Shown piece by piece: positions 22,117 to 30,730 of a DNA stretch of 64,000 nucleotides. This DNA comes from Streblospio benedicti. Lineage: Eukaryota; Annelida; Polychaeta; Spionida; Spionidae. The notes under the pieces were generated by a model, which was given only the letters and a program-made list of their open reading frames with translations, was not told where the DNA came from and searched no databases. The stretch lies in NCBI GenBank assembly GCA_019095985.1, contig CM032665.1, positions 30,657,593 to 30,721,592 of the forward strand, written 5' to 3'. The position numbers and the translations under genes are program-made. The stretch's first letter is position 1, and each line of letters starts with the position of its first letter.

Positions 22117-22370
22117 TGTGGCCACGTGTGTGTGTTATTAATGTGTGTGCGTGTGTGCATGTGTGTGTGCGTGCGGTGTGTGCGTGTGTGTGTGCGTGTG
22201 TGTACGCGCGGTGCATGTGTGCGTGTGTACGTGCGTGTGTGTACGCGCGGTGTGTGTGTGCGTACCTTGAACGGGTGCAGCGTGAGTGCTCGGTGCACGT
22301 CCTTGGTTCTGAGCTGCTGGGTGAACGATCCGTTGGGCTCGTTGTGGTTGTGGTAGAACAGCGACTGCAT
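8164..22370 (-). CDS. Chsy1: Chondroitin sulfate synthase (CHSY1/3-like), 12 C-terminal exons
   Basis: Twelve exons with consensus splice sites join in frame into 566 residues and a TGA stop. The order matches human CHSY1 from MQQLFYENYE to its C-terminus: YQYRMHTYQ, DDVLDWDFL, RGRTIDFNEILYGYRRVDP, KMTIPVRRHAYLQQAF, LLVFLDVDMD, VYFPIVFSQYDP, GWGLEDVRLYERF, HPIHCDP and QYSACLGTKSANFGS. In this family two glycosyltransferase domains in the Golgi add alternating GlcNAc-type GalNAc and GlcA to chondroitin chains; the DVD triad is the metal/UDP-sugar site of the C-terminal domain and is intact here. Human CHSY1 is about 800 residues, so roughly 250 N-terminal residues, including the membrane anchor and first catalytic motif, are missing. 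I found no exon for them up to the window end; they may lie beyond it or be absent from the assembly. The exons read more like CHSY1/3 than CHPF. Introns carry boundary-spanning minisatellites, described separately. Confidence 0.93.
8312..8760. repeat. 65-bp minisatellite spanning a Chsy 3' splice site
   Basis: Six clear units start at TACTGGTCGGATCCTGCAATATAGAGG (given in part; near 8312, 8377, 8442, 8519, 8587 and 8651), followed by at least one decayed unit to about 8760. On the minus strand each unit contains a pyrimidine-rich stretch, TATATTGCAG and the first 13 bases of the terminal exon. The first unit overlaps the genuine acceptor. Confidence 0.9.
9221..9357 (-). CDS. Chsy1: Chsy exon k
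   Basis: The exon encodes SLVGWGLEDVRLYERFVASS...LVHVFHPIHCDPTL and leaves in phase 1 (CTCG/GTGAGT). GWGLEDV is the family signature near the catalytic base. The acceptor TTGCAG/GTCTCTGGTTGG is the first unit of a 34-bp tandem array that repeats the acceptor and about 13 exon bases. Confidence 0.95.
9340..9990. repeat. 34-bp minisatellite spanning a Chsy 3' splice site
   Basis: About thirteen near-identical 34-bp units (core AGAGACCTGCAACACAACAA) run to about 9810, then decayed units to 9990. On the minus strand each reads TTGTTGTGTTGCAG/GTCTCTGATTGGC, a copy of the genuine acceptor and exon start with one exonic change. Because 34 is not a multiple of 3, the array is open in three plus-strand frames, but it is not a gene. 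Confidence 0.95.
10146..10303 (-). CDS. Chsy1: Chsy exon j
   Basis: The exon encodes VYFPIVFSQYDPATSPPGGG...YWRAFGFGIAAMYGSDF...VGGFD, ending in phase 2 (GAC AA/GTAAGTG). CHSY1 reads IYFPIIFSQYDP...FWRNYGFGITCIYKGDLVRVGGFD. Part of the C-terminal glycosyltransferase fold. Confidence 0.95.
10372..10481 (+). repeat. Long near-perfect hairpin in Chsy intron
   Basis: Arms 10372-10418 and 10435-10481 are inverted complements over about 46 bp around a 16-base loop. The two differences become G-U pairs in a plus-strand RNA but A-C mismatches in a minus-strand RNA. It could be a pre-miRNA-like fold or a palindromic MITE. Confidence 0.85.
11014..11168 (-). CDS. Chsy1: Chsy exon i with DVD motif; acceptor ambiguous
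   Basis: This exon carries LFPGDSLLVFLDVDMD and ends QQSRQ, followed by the VYFPIVFSQYD exon. FLDVDMD is the DXD-type metal-binding motif. The acceptor suggested by homology (CTGCCCCAG at 11123) would leave the join one base out of frame with exon h. A second acceptor with a good pyrimidine tract (TTGCCTCCTCTCTAG at 11169) restores the frame and adds about 15 residues (YSRGSLFTGVCFCPR) that come from the intronic repeat. I give the in-frame border; the other possibility is a one-base error in the G run at 11121-11128. Confidence 0.75.
11090..11479. repeat. ~30-bp minisatellite filling a Chsy intron and entering the exon
   Basis: Roughly eleven diverged units of the type GGGAATCCCCCGGAAACAGA-CTATAGAGG fill the whole intron between exons h and i. 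The 19 bases at 11096-11114 inside exon i match the unit, so the exon itself contains one repeat. Confidence 0.85.
11480..11608 (-). CDS. Chsy1: Chsy exon h
   Basis: The exon encodes DDASSDAATVTHIAALQAKY...GGQFSRGRALEAG, entering in phase 1 and leaving in phase 1 (GCT G/GTCAGT). CHSY1 reads NPDKAKQVELMRDYRIKY...SGEFSRALALEVG. The following intron is almost entirely a tandem repeat whose unit resembles the start of the next exon. Confidence 0.9.
11641..11870. repeat. Direct duplication (~80 bp, two copies)
   Basis: The stretch TGTGTGTAAATTCATTATAA-GCTTGTGACATGCGAAATACTTGACTT occurs twice, near 11690-11735 and 11820-11866, each preceded by a TATATA run. It lies in the intron upstream of exon h. 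Confidence 0.8.
12050..12300 (+). mobile_element. Interspersed repeat, copy 1
   Basis: The stretch around GTAAAAATTTCGAGTTACTT-GTCCTAT...TCAGTCAC...GACATCAGTT matches 43785-44160 over most of its length, including both ends. No terminal repeats or coding sequence seen, so the class is unknown. Confidence 0.6.
12371..12497 (-). CDS. Chsy1: Chsy exon g
   Basis: The exon encodes TLHLLVPLRGRLSTLRRF...LRMMLYSS and ends in phase 1. It opens the C-terminal transferase domain (CHSY1 INILIPLSGRFDMFVRF...LVVLLFNSDS). Acceptor CACTAG, donor CTCAG/GTCAGT. Confidence 0.9.
13010..13168 (-). CDS. Chsy1: Chsy exon f
   Basis: The exon encodes 53 residues (PPARTRPAAFLSTPG...AAAAPRDDK), phase 0. It fills the variable linker before the second transferase domain (CHSY1 SLSFLSNSLKKLVPF...PKDKK). 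Its Pro/Ala/Gly-rich composition is typical of a linker, and identity to vertebrates is low, so support comes mainly from order, frame and splice sites. Confidence 0.8.
13231..13517 (+). mobile_element. TTAA-ended MITE, copy 1 (truncated)
   Basis: It begins CTTAAAGATAATGCTCAGT and shares long stretches with 62257-62582, including the inner palindrome CGAATGATTTTCGCCAGACG / CGTCTGACGAAAATCATTCG. The right terminal repeat of the other copy is not evident here. Confidence 0.65.
13825..13935. repeat. Palindromic element
   Basis: TAGGAACCAAACTCACTG at 13833 is inverted at 13903 (CAGTGAGTTTGGTTCCT); the match extends imperfectly into AAAGCT/AGCTTT flanks. Probably a small foldback MITE. Confidence 0.7.
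14030..14975. repeat. Two copies of a ~100-bp repeat
   Basis: A stretch with ATCTTTTCACTGTGCA, GCAATGATGACGTTGTGATG and AAAGCTTCAAA occurs at about 14031-14130 and 14880-14975. Each copy has short inverted ends (CATCTTTT/AAAGATG). Confidence 0.75.
14745..14885 (-). mobile_element. SINE fragment (61.2-kb family), minus orientation
   Basis: CTCACATTAGCGTTCACTCG, the phrase CACGGAGCAGTGTGCAAC and TTTGCTCAACAACCACCA are the complement of the body of the SINE at 61236-61485. Confidence 0.6.
16215..16245. repeat. 18-bp perfect palindrome
   Basis: ACTTGCCCGAGGGCAAGT (about 16220-16237) lies in the intron between Chsy exons e and f, close to GGCAAGTGAATTTTC, another form of the same word. Likely part of a small element. 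Confidence 0.6.
16439..16555 (-). CDS. Chsy1: Chsy exon e
   Basis: The exon encodes 39 residues starting GRKMTIPVRRHAYLQQAF, phase 0. CHSY1 reads GKKMTVPVRRHAYLQQTF. The acceptor CTTTCAG and the first exon bases are duplicated about 230 bp upstream in the intron, on the far side of a GGTCAG-type minisatellite. Confidence 0.95.
16556..16787. repeat. GGTCAG minisatellite bracketed by copies of a Chsy acceptor
   Basis: Variants of AGGTCAGATTGGGGTCAG repeat about a dozen times. At one end is the genuine acceptor CTTTCAG/GGCCGTAAGATGAC, at the other (16767-16786) a near-copy GTGCAG/GGCTGTAAGATGAC with one exonic change. Confidence 0.85.
18085..18228 (-). CDS. Chsy1: Chsy exon d
   Basis: The exon encodes 48 residues (VMSMINKNARQRGRTIDF...GADYILDLLLVYRKHK), phase 0. 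It is among the most conserved stretches of the family: CHSY1 reads VMEMINANAKTRGRTIDF...GAEYILDLLLLYKKHK. Acceptor GTTTAG, donor AAG/GTGAGC. Confidence 0.95.
18391..18745. repeat. Identical 88-bp direct repeat
   Basis: An 88-bp stretch starting TTTCATAGATGTCACAGTAG occurs at 18391-18478 and again, with no difference that I can see, at 18658-18745. The 267-base offset and full identity suggest a recent duplication, in the intron between Chsy exons c and d. Confidence 0.9.
18796..19275. repeat. 17-18 bp minisatellite (GGTCTCAATAGAGAGGT)
   Basis: About 27 copies of GGTCTCAATAGAGAGGT/C with small gaps fill this intron up to about 12 bases from the donor of exon c. The core ATAGAGAGGTGGTC also occurs inside the MITE at 59068-59237, so the array may have grown from such an element. 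Confidence 0.9.
19287..19478 (-). CDS. Chsy1: Chsy exon c
   Basis: The exon encodes 64 residues, from DRDAFYSPSPLGLPPSLL to LKAAFDDIMLQ, in phase 0. It matches the CHSY1 linker DLQLGIPPSFM...REEILEWEFL...EALDDIVMQ. The donor CTACAG/GTGAGG is a strong consensus. A 17-18 bp minisatellite begins about a dozen bases downstream of the donor. Confidence 0.92.
19500..19690 (+). mobile_element. Interspersed repeat, Chsy intron copy A
   Basis: TATTTATGGTCGCCATTACG-GAAAAATACATTCT and the following ~80 bases recur at 21235-21345. Two introns of the same gene therefore hold copies of one unnamed element. Confidence 0.65.
20600..20730 (+). mobile_element. tRNA-derived SINE head (remnant)
   Basis: GGTAGCACAGCCGCC resembles a tRNA A box and GTGAGTTCGAGTCCACGG a B box, about 45 bases apart. 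No clover-leaf or terminator supports a working tRNA gene. Confidence 0.4.
20765..20959. repeat. ~37-bp minisatellite copying a Chsy 5' splice site
   Basis: Five or six units of GGTTGCCATGGTTACATACC-TGCAGTATC follow the donor of exon b. On the minus strand each reads GATACTGCAG/GTATGTAACCATGG, that is, the last ten exon bases plus the donor. Confidence 0.9.
20960..21076 (-). CDS. Chsy1: Chsy exon b
   Basis: The exon encodes 39 residues (NHTYQYRMHTYQ...HRRLLLHRQVNAVNEILQ) with phase-0 borders, and matches CHSY1 PPYQYRLHSYML...LRHRTIQLHREI. The donor CTGCAG/GTATGTAACC belongs to a run of near-copies in the downstream intron. I chose this border because homology ends there and the next exon joins in phase. 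Confidence 0.9.
21200..21345 (+). mobile_element. Interspersed repeat, Chsy intron copy B
   Basis: Second copy of the element at 19500-19690, sharing GTCGCCATTACGGAAAAATA and ATAACATTTTGAT. Confidence 0.65.
21984..22265. repeat. TG/CG microsatellite with duplicated Chsy donor
   Basis: A long (TG)n tract with CG and TC interruptions lies against the donor of exon a. On its far side (21984-21996) the exon end and donor recur as CACCCGTTCAAG/GTACG, a 17-base exact match to the genuine border. Confidence 0.85.
22266..22370 (-). CDS. Chsy1: Chsy exon a (first one in window)
   Basis: The exon encodes 35 residues, from MQSLFYHNHNE to RALTLHPFK, in phase 0 at both ends. The acceptor is CTGTAG and the donor AAG/GTACGC. 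It matches the CHSY1 stretch MQQLFYENYE...ITLHPNK, which is internal in the human protein, so the first ATG is unlikely to be the start codon. The donor lies directly against a TG/CG-rich microsatellite, beyond which the donor region is duplicated. Confidence 0.88.
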
Positions 22371-23270
22371 CTACAGGCAGAAACACACGCTTCATACAGC
22401 ATTTTTCTATCAGGAGCTTAGGCATGTTCTCATCACAGGTGGGTACAAAGGTGGGTACACGTGTCAGTCGATATTTGGTGACATTTAAGCAGTGCAGCCA
22501 AACTTCAATGTAGTTTGAATGATAAATACATGGTGGACTCTGCAAGGAAAAGCTAAAAAATCAACAATAGTCGCTGTGCAGTTTGATTGGGGAAACGTAC
22601 AAAAATGTACATTGGGTCCATAATTGAGAAAAACAAATGCTGTGTGATAGAGCAGACAATATGAGGGAACACTGAGGCCGTCTCTGGCGTCTGGCGTTTC
22701 CTGGTTACATCCATCATCAGACCCACAGAACGTGAAAGCTGTTTGAAGATGACAATCATGATCTGTGAACGGCAGCAGTTTTTTCTGGTGTAAAACAAAA
22801 CATTCTACTATTGTTACATTAACCACAAGATAAACAAGCCACAAAATGTACAAAACCTTCAGCCACCAACAAAAGCTGATTGAATGAAGCAGAAAAAAGA
22901 GGGTCAAACCCATTTTCAGTTCGATGTTTTAACTTCGGTTCGACATCCAGGCAGCAGCAAACGGTAACTGAATGCAGAAAAGGCCTTTTGTTTGGCATAA
23001 AGAACAGACGAACACACCGTTAAAATGAGACCAGCTCATAAAAAGGCCACTATATGACATCCCGATTCCATCGATAGACACTCGCAGCCTCCATAAAGAG
23101 ATCTCTTGTCCATCGATGCCATTTGACCGCGGTTATGTCCATAGAGACGAACTGTAACACGCCATTCACTTGTGGAAACTGGGACAAAGATGAATGCCGT
23201 CAATGACGTATTGTTCTAGCAAAGAACAAAGCCTGTCTGATTTTTCTAGGTTAATGATCCCTGCATTTCT
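22371..23270. other. No gene seen upstream of Chsy exon a
   Basis: This should be intron if the missing N-terminal exons lie at higher coordinates. I found no GC-rich exon, no reading of the family's DDDVY motif and no GRCVR-like stretch. Confidence 0.4.
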
Positions 23271-23274
23271 GTCT

Positions 23275-23900
23275 GTTTTTTTTTTAATTTATTTATTATA
23301 GTCCATAGTATTGTACAAATATAAGATACTAATCAAATAAAGCAGAATGGCGCCGGATACAAAATACCCAACCCTCCAAGGGGTTATCAGTCATCTAATT
23401 ACTATTTATGATTTAACCTATTTCATATTACATTATATAAAATTCCATGAAGTGTACAGCAAAAATACATTTCAAGTGAGACATCATGTTATAGGAACAT
23501 TTTATCGTTTCTGACATTCAAAGTAATTCGAATAAAGTAAGATAGAACTTTCCATTTTTCATTAATTAAAAAGGTCAGTATCTCTAAGTCAGAGCAATTA
23601 ACTATGTTACGAATATGTGGTGAAATTGATAATTCTCTATGTGCTGAATGAGTTGATAAAGTGACATTCATTTTCTATTTCTACACAATAATGAAATGAA
23701 TGCAGTAAAAATTGCTTCTAACACAGAGCTCTATACTAAAGACTGCTCGGTAGCCCTGGGTCAATAAAAAACTCTTGACACGGCCCAGTCTTTTCATCTT
23801 CGACCCGAATGCTGCGTTTTTCAATAGCGCAATGACACATTTTGCATGAGAGCAACAATCAATGGTACGACACATGATCCATGAACTGATTTATATTGAT
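23275..23900 (-). mobile_element. Probable LINE 3' end
   Basis: On the minus strand the stretch ends AATAAATAAATTAAAAAAAA, a poly-A tail, at 23278-23300. Upstream, short reading frames (…LEILTFLINEKWKVLSYF…, 23489-23671) look like the C-terminal tail that follows reverse transcriptase in some LINEs. No RT motif is visible, so this is a decayed, 5'-truncated copy and the clade is open. Confidence 0.4.
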
Positions 23901-26900
23901 CTTTTCCCGAAGCTGCCGATTAGAGGGGATGCATTTTTATCTATAACATGACTGGCTTGACAAGGATTTTGTATAGACTTTCACCGATGTGAGAACATCC
24001 CTCCACCTACTGATCGCCCGCCGATCGGCCAGCAATTGTGACTTTAATCAAGAACAAAAGCATCCCATAAATTTTCAAACACAATACACTCGATTTAATG
24101 AGAAGAAATTTCATATGATTCAGTAAAGAAGCATCTGAGTAGGGTTTTCACCTTTCCCTATAACAAATGTACCTAATATAGAAATCTGATACAAGCCAAA
24201 CATGGCAGAAAAAATCTACTGCCCACTTCTTGCAGAGCAATAAAACCTTCTAGTACATTAAAGTGAGCTAAAACTCAAACAATAAGATTATTACACAAGT
24301 GCATGATTCCATCAAGAGACTATCCCAGTTTATTATTAGGTATTCATTATTATTAGAGATTCATTACACCAGCAGTGGGAGTGTCACTGATACAAGCTAA
24401 TAATTGGTAGGTGTTCAACTGGTAAGATAGCCTTCATCATAAAAATACAGACTAAAAATGTTCTTTGCAAACTGACATTTGACATTGATTACCATGATTA
24501 CTGCCCAGTCCTCCATGAGGTGACCACACCCTCCTGTTCCGAGAACTAACACCCGACGACAGGTGCTCTGTTAAGTGTAAAATTTCCCTCCAATTTGCAG
24601 GAAGCATTTGGTGCAAAACAATAACAACATACAAAGTGAGTGGCTCATTTTTATACCAAGCTACGCTGTTGAGTTGTTCACATGTCGTGGAGGCAAGAGA
24701 CAGAGGAAATGATCGTTTACCCGTAGGAAGGGCCAAGGCGGTCTGACCAATAATTTGTCTATGAACAAAAAAAAATAATGCAATAATTCAATCATAGCCT
24801 GACCAATCATTTGTGAAAAAAAATTAAATTTATAACTACATACCACAACTTTTAAATGGCCTTACCAATCTCATTTTGCTTCCTACGGGCCTGTTATTAC
24901 GACTGATTATTGCACACATCTAATAAACATTTGAGCAACTATGTTTTCAACTTCATGCAATTAGATGATAATTTTGAGTTTTCAAAACCTTGGATATGCC
25001 TGTGCCCCAATGTCTGGGTGGTTTATCATTGTATATAATTCAATAACGTTTTATTGTATAAAGACGACTAAATGACCCAGACCCAAACACTAATTGACGA
25101 CATTTCAACATTATAAAGGCCCATGGGCTTTACTTTACGTTATACAGAAATATTCCTCATGAATCAATTTCAGCAATTATCTGACTCGCCACACATAAAG
25201 TCCACACATAAAAATTACGAATCCAACTTGTTTTCTTGTTTGTTAAAAACAACTAATTAGTCAAAATTACATAAGTTTTGATTAATAAAAAAAACCCAGA
25301 CGATGTAATGACTACAGTGAAATACTGTTACTATGAATAGACAAGCCATCCTTTAGCATTAACCGCTGCCAAAGGGAGTGTTACTGGCTGATAAAGGCTA
25401 ATGAGCAGGTGTATCATGTAACTGATACGGCAGTCTTAATCAACGACAATTCTAACTGATTGATAATGTTTGGTAGATTCAATGATTATGCCAAAAGAAG
25501 AATTGCTGCCAAAATGGTCACAATGCATAATCTTGCAAACTTCTTGAAAGCCCCGCGTGTGAAACCGAGTATCTTTATTTACCTCACAATACCGCATTTC
25601 ACAGTCAACAATGGAAAAGCAGTGTTCAGTGGTTTAATTAAAAATCAAGTAAAACATTGTATTGTTACATGTCATGTGATACGCATTGGACAATGAAGAA
25701 GAGTAACACATTGACAATGACCTTTTTACTACACAAATCGGTTAAATGCTTTACTCTGTGTAACAATAATAGGTCATGACAATAACCATCAAATATTCAG
25801 CTACTGGATCATGTCCTCAATATAATCCAGGCACAATTGTACCGTTTGTTATTGACATCAATACTTAACAAGCTTCACTTAAGGCCTTAAGGCCTGGCTA
25901 ATATTCACGTAAACGCATGAATCAAGCATAAAATTAGGCTTGTACATTGATGCATCAGTGATCTACGCATTTCATGCTTTTCTGCCACGACACGCTGTTT
26001 CACGTAATTTGTATGTGAATTGAGCGGTTCTTTCATTAGCAGACATGTACACGTGTGACATCAAACACGAGCTTGCTCAAATGATGAATACAAATTCTGC
26101 ATTGTATTGTTAATATTCTGTGTATCTGCAATGAGATGTCAATCATACTGACGGATTAGTACGTCTACACACAGATAATATATGATGATTATAAACAAAT
26201 CAACCACCTGCCGGGACACTCCACGGAGGACACCAAAGCAAACATCAATTGATTTCTTATAGGTCACGACCCGGTTGGTCACTTTTGGTCCCAGTTTTAA
26301 GTAGACGAGCCAAACCAGTGTATAGTTCACTATTAGGTATATAAGTGGTGAGGCACTCATCAACATATTGGGTGTGATAATATCGTTAAAAACGCTCCGT
26401 GCGGTATTTTGCAAACACACGAGTGTTTTTATCCTTGAGAGGCTGCCTCTTGAGTTTCCAGGCCTCGGACCAGCAGGGACACAGAAAAACCAGGTCTCAG
26501 GAGACCAGCTCAAGCCCAACGGTCTTGTTGGCAGAACTTTTGTGTGAATAAATACTTGGCACTTTTAACTTAAACACTTACTTAGAACTCATACAAAGTT
26601 GTAAATATTTAGCATGATGACAGCGTTAATTGTTTAATTTCAACATTCTTCATCACATGTCTTTGGCATGCATATTTTACTTGCTTCCTTTTTCAGAATA
26701 TAAAATTATTTGTTTTTAATGCAGCACAGCTTTAATTTTCTGCACACGATTGTACCAGAAAGTTTGTATAATGAAACCATGAACGCAAACATTTTTGGTT
26801 TTACGCACATAGTAATCACGCATGCTTCAAAAAAAATGTCTATATTGCCTATACAACTACGTCTTATATATGAACATAATAATGAGCGTAGATGCTTGAA

Positions 26901-28329
26901 CAGGCATCATTAAAATTATCTTCACAAGTCCATCATCATTACATTATATTCGGAAGGTTTAAACACTAATTTCGAAACAAAAGTGATACGCTCGTGACAA
27001 CTAGGCTTTGGCAGCCGACTGAAGAAAACCTTGTGAAAAGTTGAAAGCTACTGAAGTATACGTTCAAATTTTTAGTTCGAAAGTAGCCTTTTCACCCTTT
27101 GATTATCATGTCAAACTCGAGCAGATGAATGTTTAACATAGCGTCCATCATTGCTGCGCAGAAGACGACGACTCTCCCTCCCACATCTTCCTTTGTGCCC
27201 ACATGTGACTGGGGTAAACGCTTACTGCATGCGATCCGCCCGTATCAGACATAAAACACATGTTCCCATCAGCGGACCAGGGTCACGCAATTGACAAAAT
27301 GAGCGGCTTTATGGCTGTAGTACACGATATTTCTGATGTAGAGTCATGAGCAAAATAATAATCTTCTATTTGAGCACCGGTAGTAATACGGTATATAACA
27401 TACTGTTTATCCATGACAGTCCAAAGGCCCATGTGTTTTTAAGGTAGACAGATCGGAATTTCAATTTAGAGGGGATTCATCTACATGGATGTTTATTTGT
27501 ATTGGAATGATCATATATCAATAACGGTTCAGATTTTAGTTTTGTCCACATTGTCTGATGGGTATCCATGTATAGATGTGGGCTCTTGGAAGGATGTTAA
27601 ATCTGATGCACAAGAGAATCATCTATTCCTGGTGTACACTGTCATATGAACACATTCCACCCTCTATTATAATGGACTGAACTAGACATGCTAAAAATGT
27701 AAGTCAATGTTATAAAGTAGGTCGGCATCCGATTGGTTTCTACAGCTGACCATAATTGCAATTAGTTTCATGCCGCTCACGAGGTGAGGAGTCTCTGGGG
27801 TCCGACTCAGCAGGGGGTGAGGTATCTGCAGAGGGTGAGCCCATACATAATCCAGCCACGTACACGCCACCTGATGCAGTTCTATAAATTAGGATGTTCC
27901 TTGAACCAGTTCACAGTGTTAGAATCTCGATGACCTGTAGTACTCACATGCAGTTCAGTCTGCGTATAAAGACCACAGTTATTTCCGTACATCTATTACC
28001 GCATTTTCTGTTACAGTACTCAAATTACGCGTAATTACTAAGAATTATTTTCTGCACGTTTGTATTTGTGGATTTCTAGAGAATTTTCAAAAAAAACAAC
28101 GTAAAGAAATTAACAAAATCAATGTAAGATTCGGTGAGTAATTACAGTATTTTCTGTATTTTCTGAGTTTAATGTCTTATTTTAGAGGATAAAATGTAAA
28201 CCACACTCAATATAGGAATTCCAGTGCTTTCGAAAATTCTTCTAATACTTGCTATGGGTATTTCTTTTCTCAGATAGCCAGTAATTTCGAGGTATATTCT
28301 GAGAAAACGACTAATGCCTTAGAATATTT

Positions 28330-28388
28330 ACAATTTCTGTGGTCTTGTAGGTGGACAAAACTGTATGTAACGACCACAGAAATTATAG
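28330..28388. repeat. Hairpin with 13-bp arms
   Basis: AATTTCTGTGGTC at about 28331 is inverted as GACCACAGAAATT at about 28373. A related GACCACAGTTATTTCC occurs at 27971, suggesting a small inverted-repeat element. Confidence 0.6.
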
Positions 28389-30639
28389 AAAACACCATTG
28401 TATTCCATCGTATTTCTCAGCCACAAAATCTCCATAAATATGAATAATTCTGTATGGTATACCGTACATGCAAGTCAAATTAAATATTAACAGGGTTGAA
28501 GGAGAAGCATCATCTCCACGGGAGTCTCATCCCTGCTGATTATTAATTCGTAACCGATTCACGCATTACATTGATGCCAAATGTCATTTACAAAGCAAAC
28601 TTTCCTACAAAAAGAACCGTGGTCCAAAAATGCACAAATAAATCTGTGGTGAAACATACGGCAGACGCTCGGGTGAGGTCGTAAAACCCGGTCACACTGA
28701 ACTCTGACAATAAAGTGATTGTCCGCTGAGAGTTTATCGCCGTGTATCACGCGATGCCGTCAATAATTAACTCCCCTACAGCTCGGTCGGATCAGGCTGC
28801 CGTAGCGGAGGGACAGATACGCAGATATAGAACTCTCCCCGCCAGTGGCTGTGAGATGAGAAAGTGAGAAGGGATGGCTGACAACCTGCTGATTTGTAGT
28901 ACGCTTATCATTCGCCGGTATCAGCCGGTATCAGCCGGTTATGCTCATACCAATTATCCATTGACAAACAGTGTCAGTGTGACCCACTCACACCTTTCCG
29001 CCCCCCCCCCGATAGACCACAGTGTTGAATCGATCTGTAAGTAACTCAATTTCACAGGTTTGTAGCAAAATTACTAACAAGGCATTTAACCTAAACACAA
29101 TATACAGTAGAAACTCTCAATCGCAAAGCTGAAGGGAGGGCAGTAGAATACTTATAAAGCTAGCCAATATTCAAGGTAACCAACTAATATATATATGCTC
29201 TTAATGCAGTTGATCAAAAATGAAAAAAAAGCCCCAAGAAAAATCCAGATAAGCAATATCAAGATAAGGCTGTTCTACTGCAAGTGTGATGGGTTTGAAG
29301 TCTAAACAGTGATCAATTTTACAAGCCACATTGACATATCGAACATGCTTAGGTTTGTGTTAATAATATTGTATGTATTAAGTCGCATATGCTGACGTTT
29401 GCTCCACTCTATAGTTTGACAGTCAGAATGCGCCGTCCGCAAATGTTTGTGGTGTATGGACATTTATTGACTGACAATATGAATGAAGGAACCCAGGATG
29501 CTGGAAGTTTACATTCTGTGATTACTGACTCACACTATTTACATTTCTGTGCAAATCTGATATAATTTGGCTTCACACCTCGTAGCAATACAAACATCAC
29601 ACATGCAGCAGAAGCTCCAAGCAAGAACACCTCTCAAAAAGACCATCTATCAGACAATTTCTCATGGTTACAAGCGTTCATAAAGATATGCCTGCGAAGC
29701 TTCAATCAGAGAGCACCTCTCTATTGAGGTCAGTCTTGTGATTGTACAATAAAACCTGCTCCACAAACCACAGACTCCACATATTTCTCTTGGCACGAGC
29801 GGGACGTAATTACCTCAGCTATTTAATCTCTGTATGTAAATATGGAGTTCCAGCCAGCAGCTGTGTAGCAACATTCCTTCCGATCTGATATAAAGCTTCA
29901 TGGACTTTGTCTAGAACAACATTAATGTTGCCGAGACCTTTTTGACACACTACAATTGGCCAAGTTTGATACGAGCTTCAAAGGAGTGCATAAAAAATTT
30001 AAGTTGTCACAGCAAAATAACATGCTTGTCCTGGTTTAATCCTTAAATGCCACTTATCAGTTTGAAACAAATGGGTCCCCCAGTAAAAGATATCGCAGCA
30101 ATGAACTTTTATGCAGACTTTACTTGTTTACGGGACCATTTCATGACACAGCAGCAAGTGTAGCAATAAACCACCGGGGAGTGGTGATTGTGTCAGCTGA
30201 GCTCCGGCCATTACGTCCTATTGCACTCCGTCACACTGCAGTGTAACACTCCGCGCCGTATCTACGGTTTATGGGCTCGGGCTGATAACGACACAGGGAC
30301 AACGCCCAAAAGCACACGCGCACAGGCGCTGCCACTTGTGAAAATGAGCACCTGCTTTTACAGGGTGTAGACGGTTAGTATCGGAGAATGTAGACGTAGT
30401 TGTAAGTACACAGACAAGATGATGGGTATATATTGTATTTAGCAGACTTTTACGTATGTTGTCAGAATGGCAGAATGGTCTAGGGTAACCCCCAAGGGAT
30501 AAACCAGCCTAATTTTGGCCCCTTCAGTTTTTTCGTCCGTTTACTATATACTGGAAAAACGTTTTCATGATATGACATAATTTCGAGGAGCTATAACAAG
30601 CATTTGAAGCAGTGAACAGACTGGTTTACCCTGATTTGG

Positions 30640-30730
30640 TGACCACAGTGGTCCAAGGTTCGAGTCCCGGCAGTAGCAATATGATGCAGCCCTATAGACT
30701 TGGAGAGGTTCAAAGAATCCTCTAAAGACA
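30640..30730 (+). mobile_element. SINE-like fragment with B box
   Basis: CCAAGGTTCGAGTCCCGGCA contains a perfect tRNA-type B box. No matching acceptor stem or A box at the right distance. Confidence 0.35.

Noticed and set aside
22004-22421. Cys/Val- and Thr/His-rich frames on both strands
   Set aside because: They arise from the TG microsatellite. Only the 35 codons at 22266-22370 are supported by homology.
26139-26519. 126-codon minus-strand frame
   Set aside because: Irregular codon use, no motif, and repeat-like flanks. I could not support a gene.
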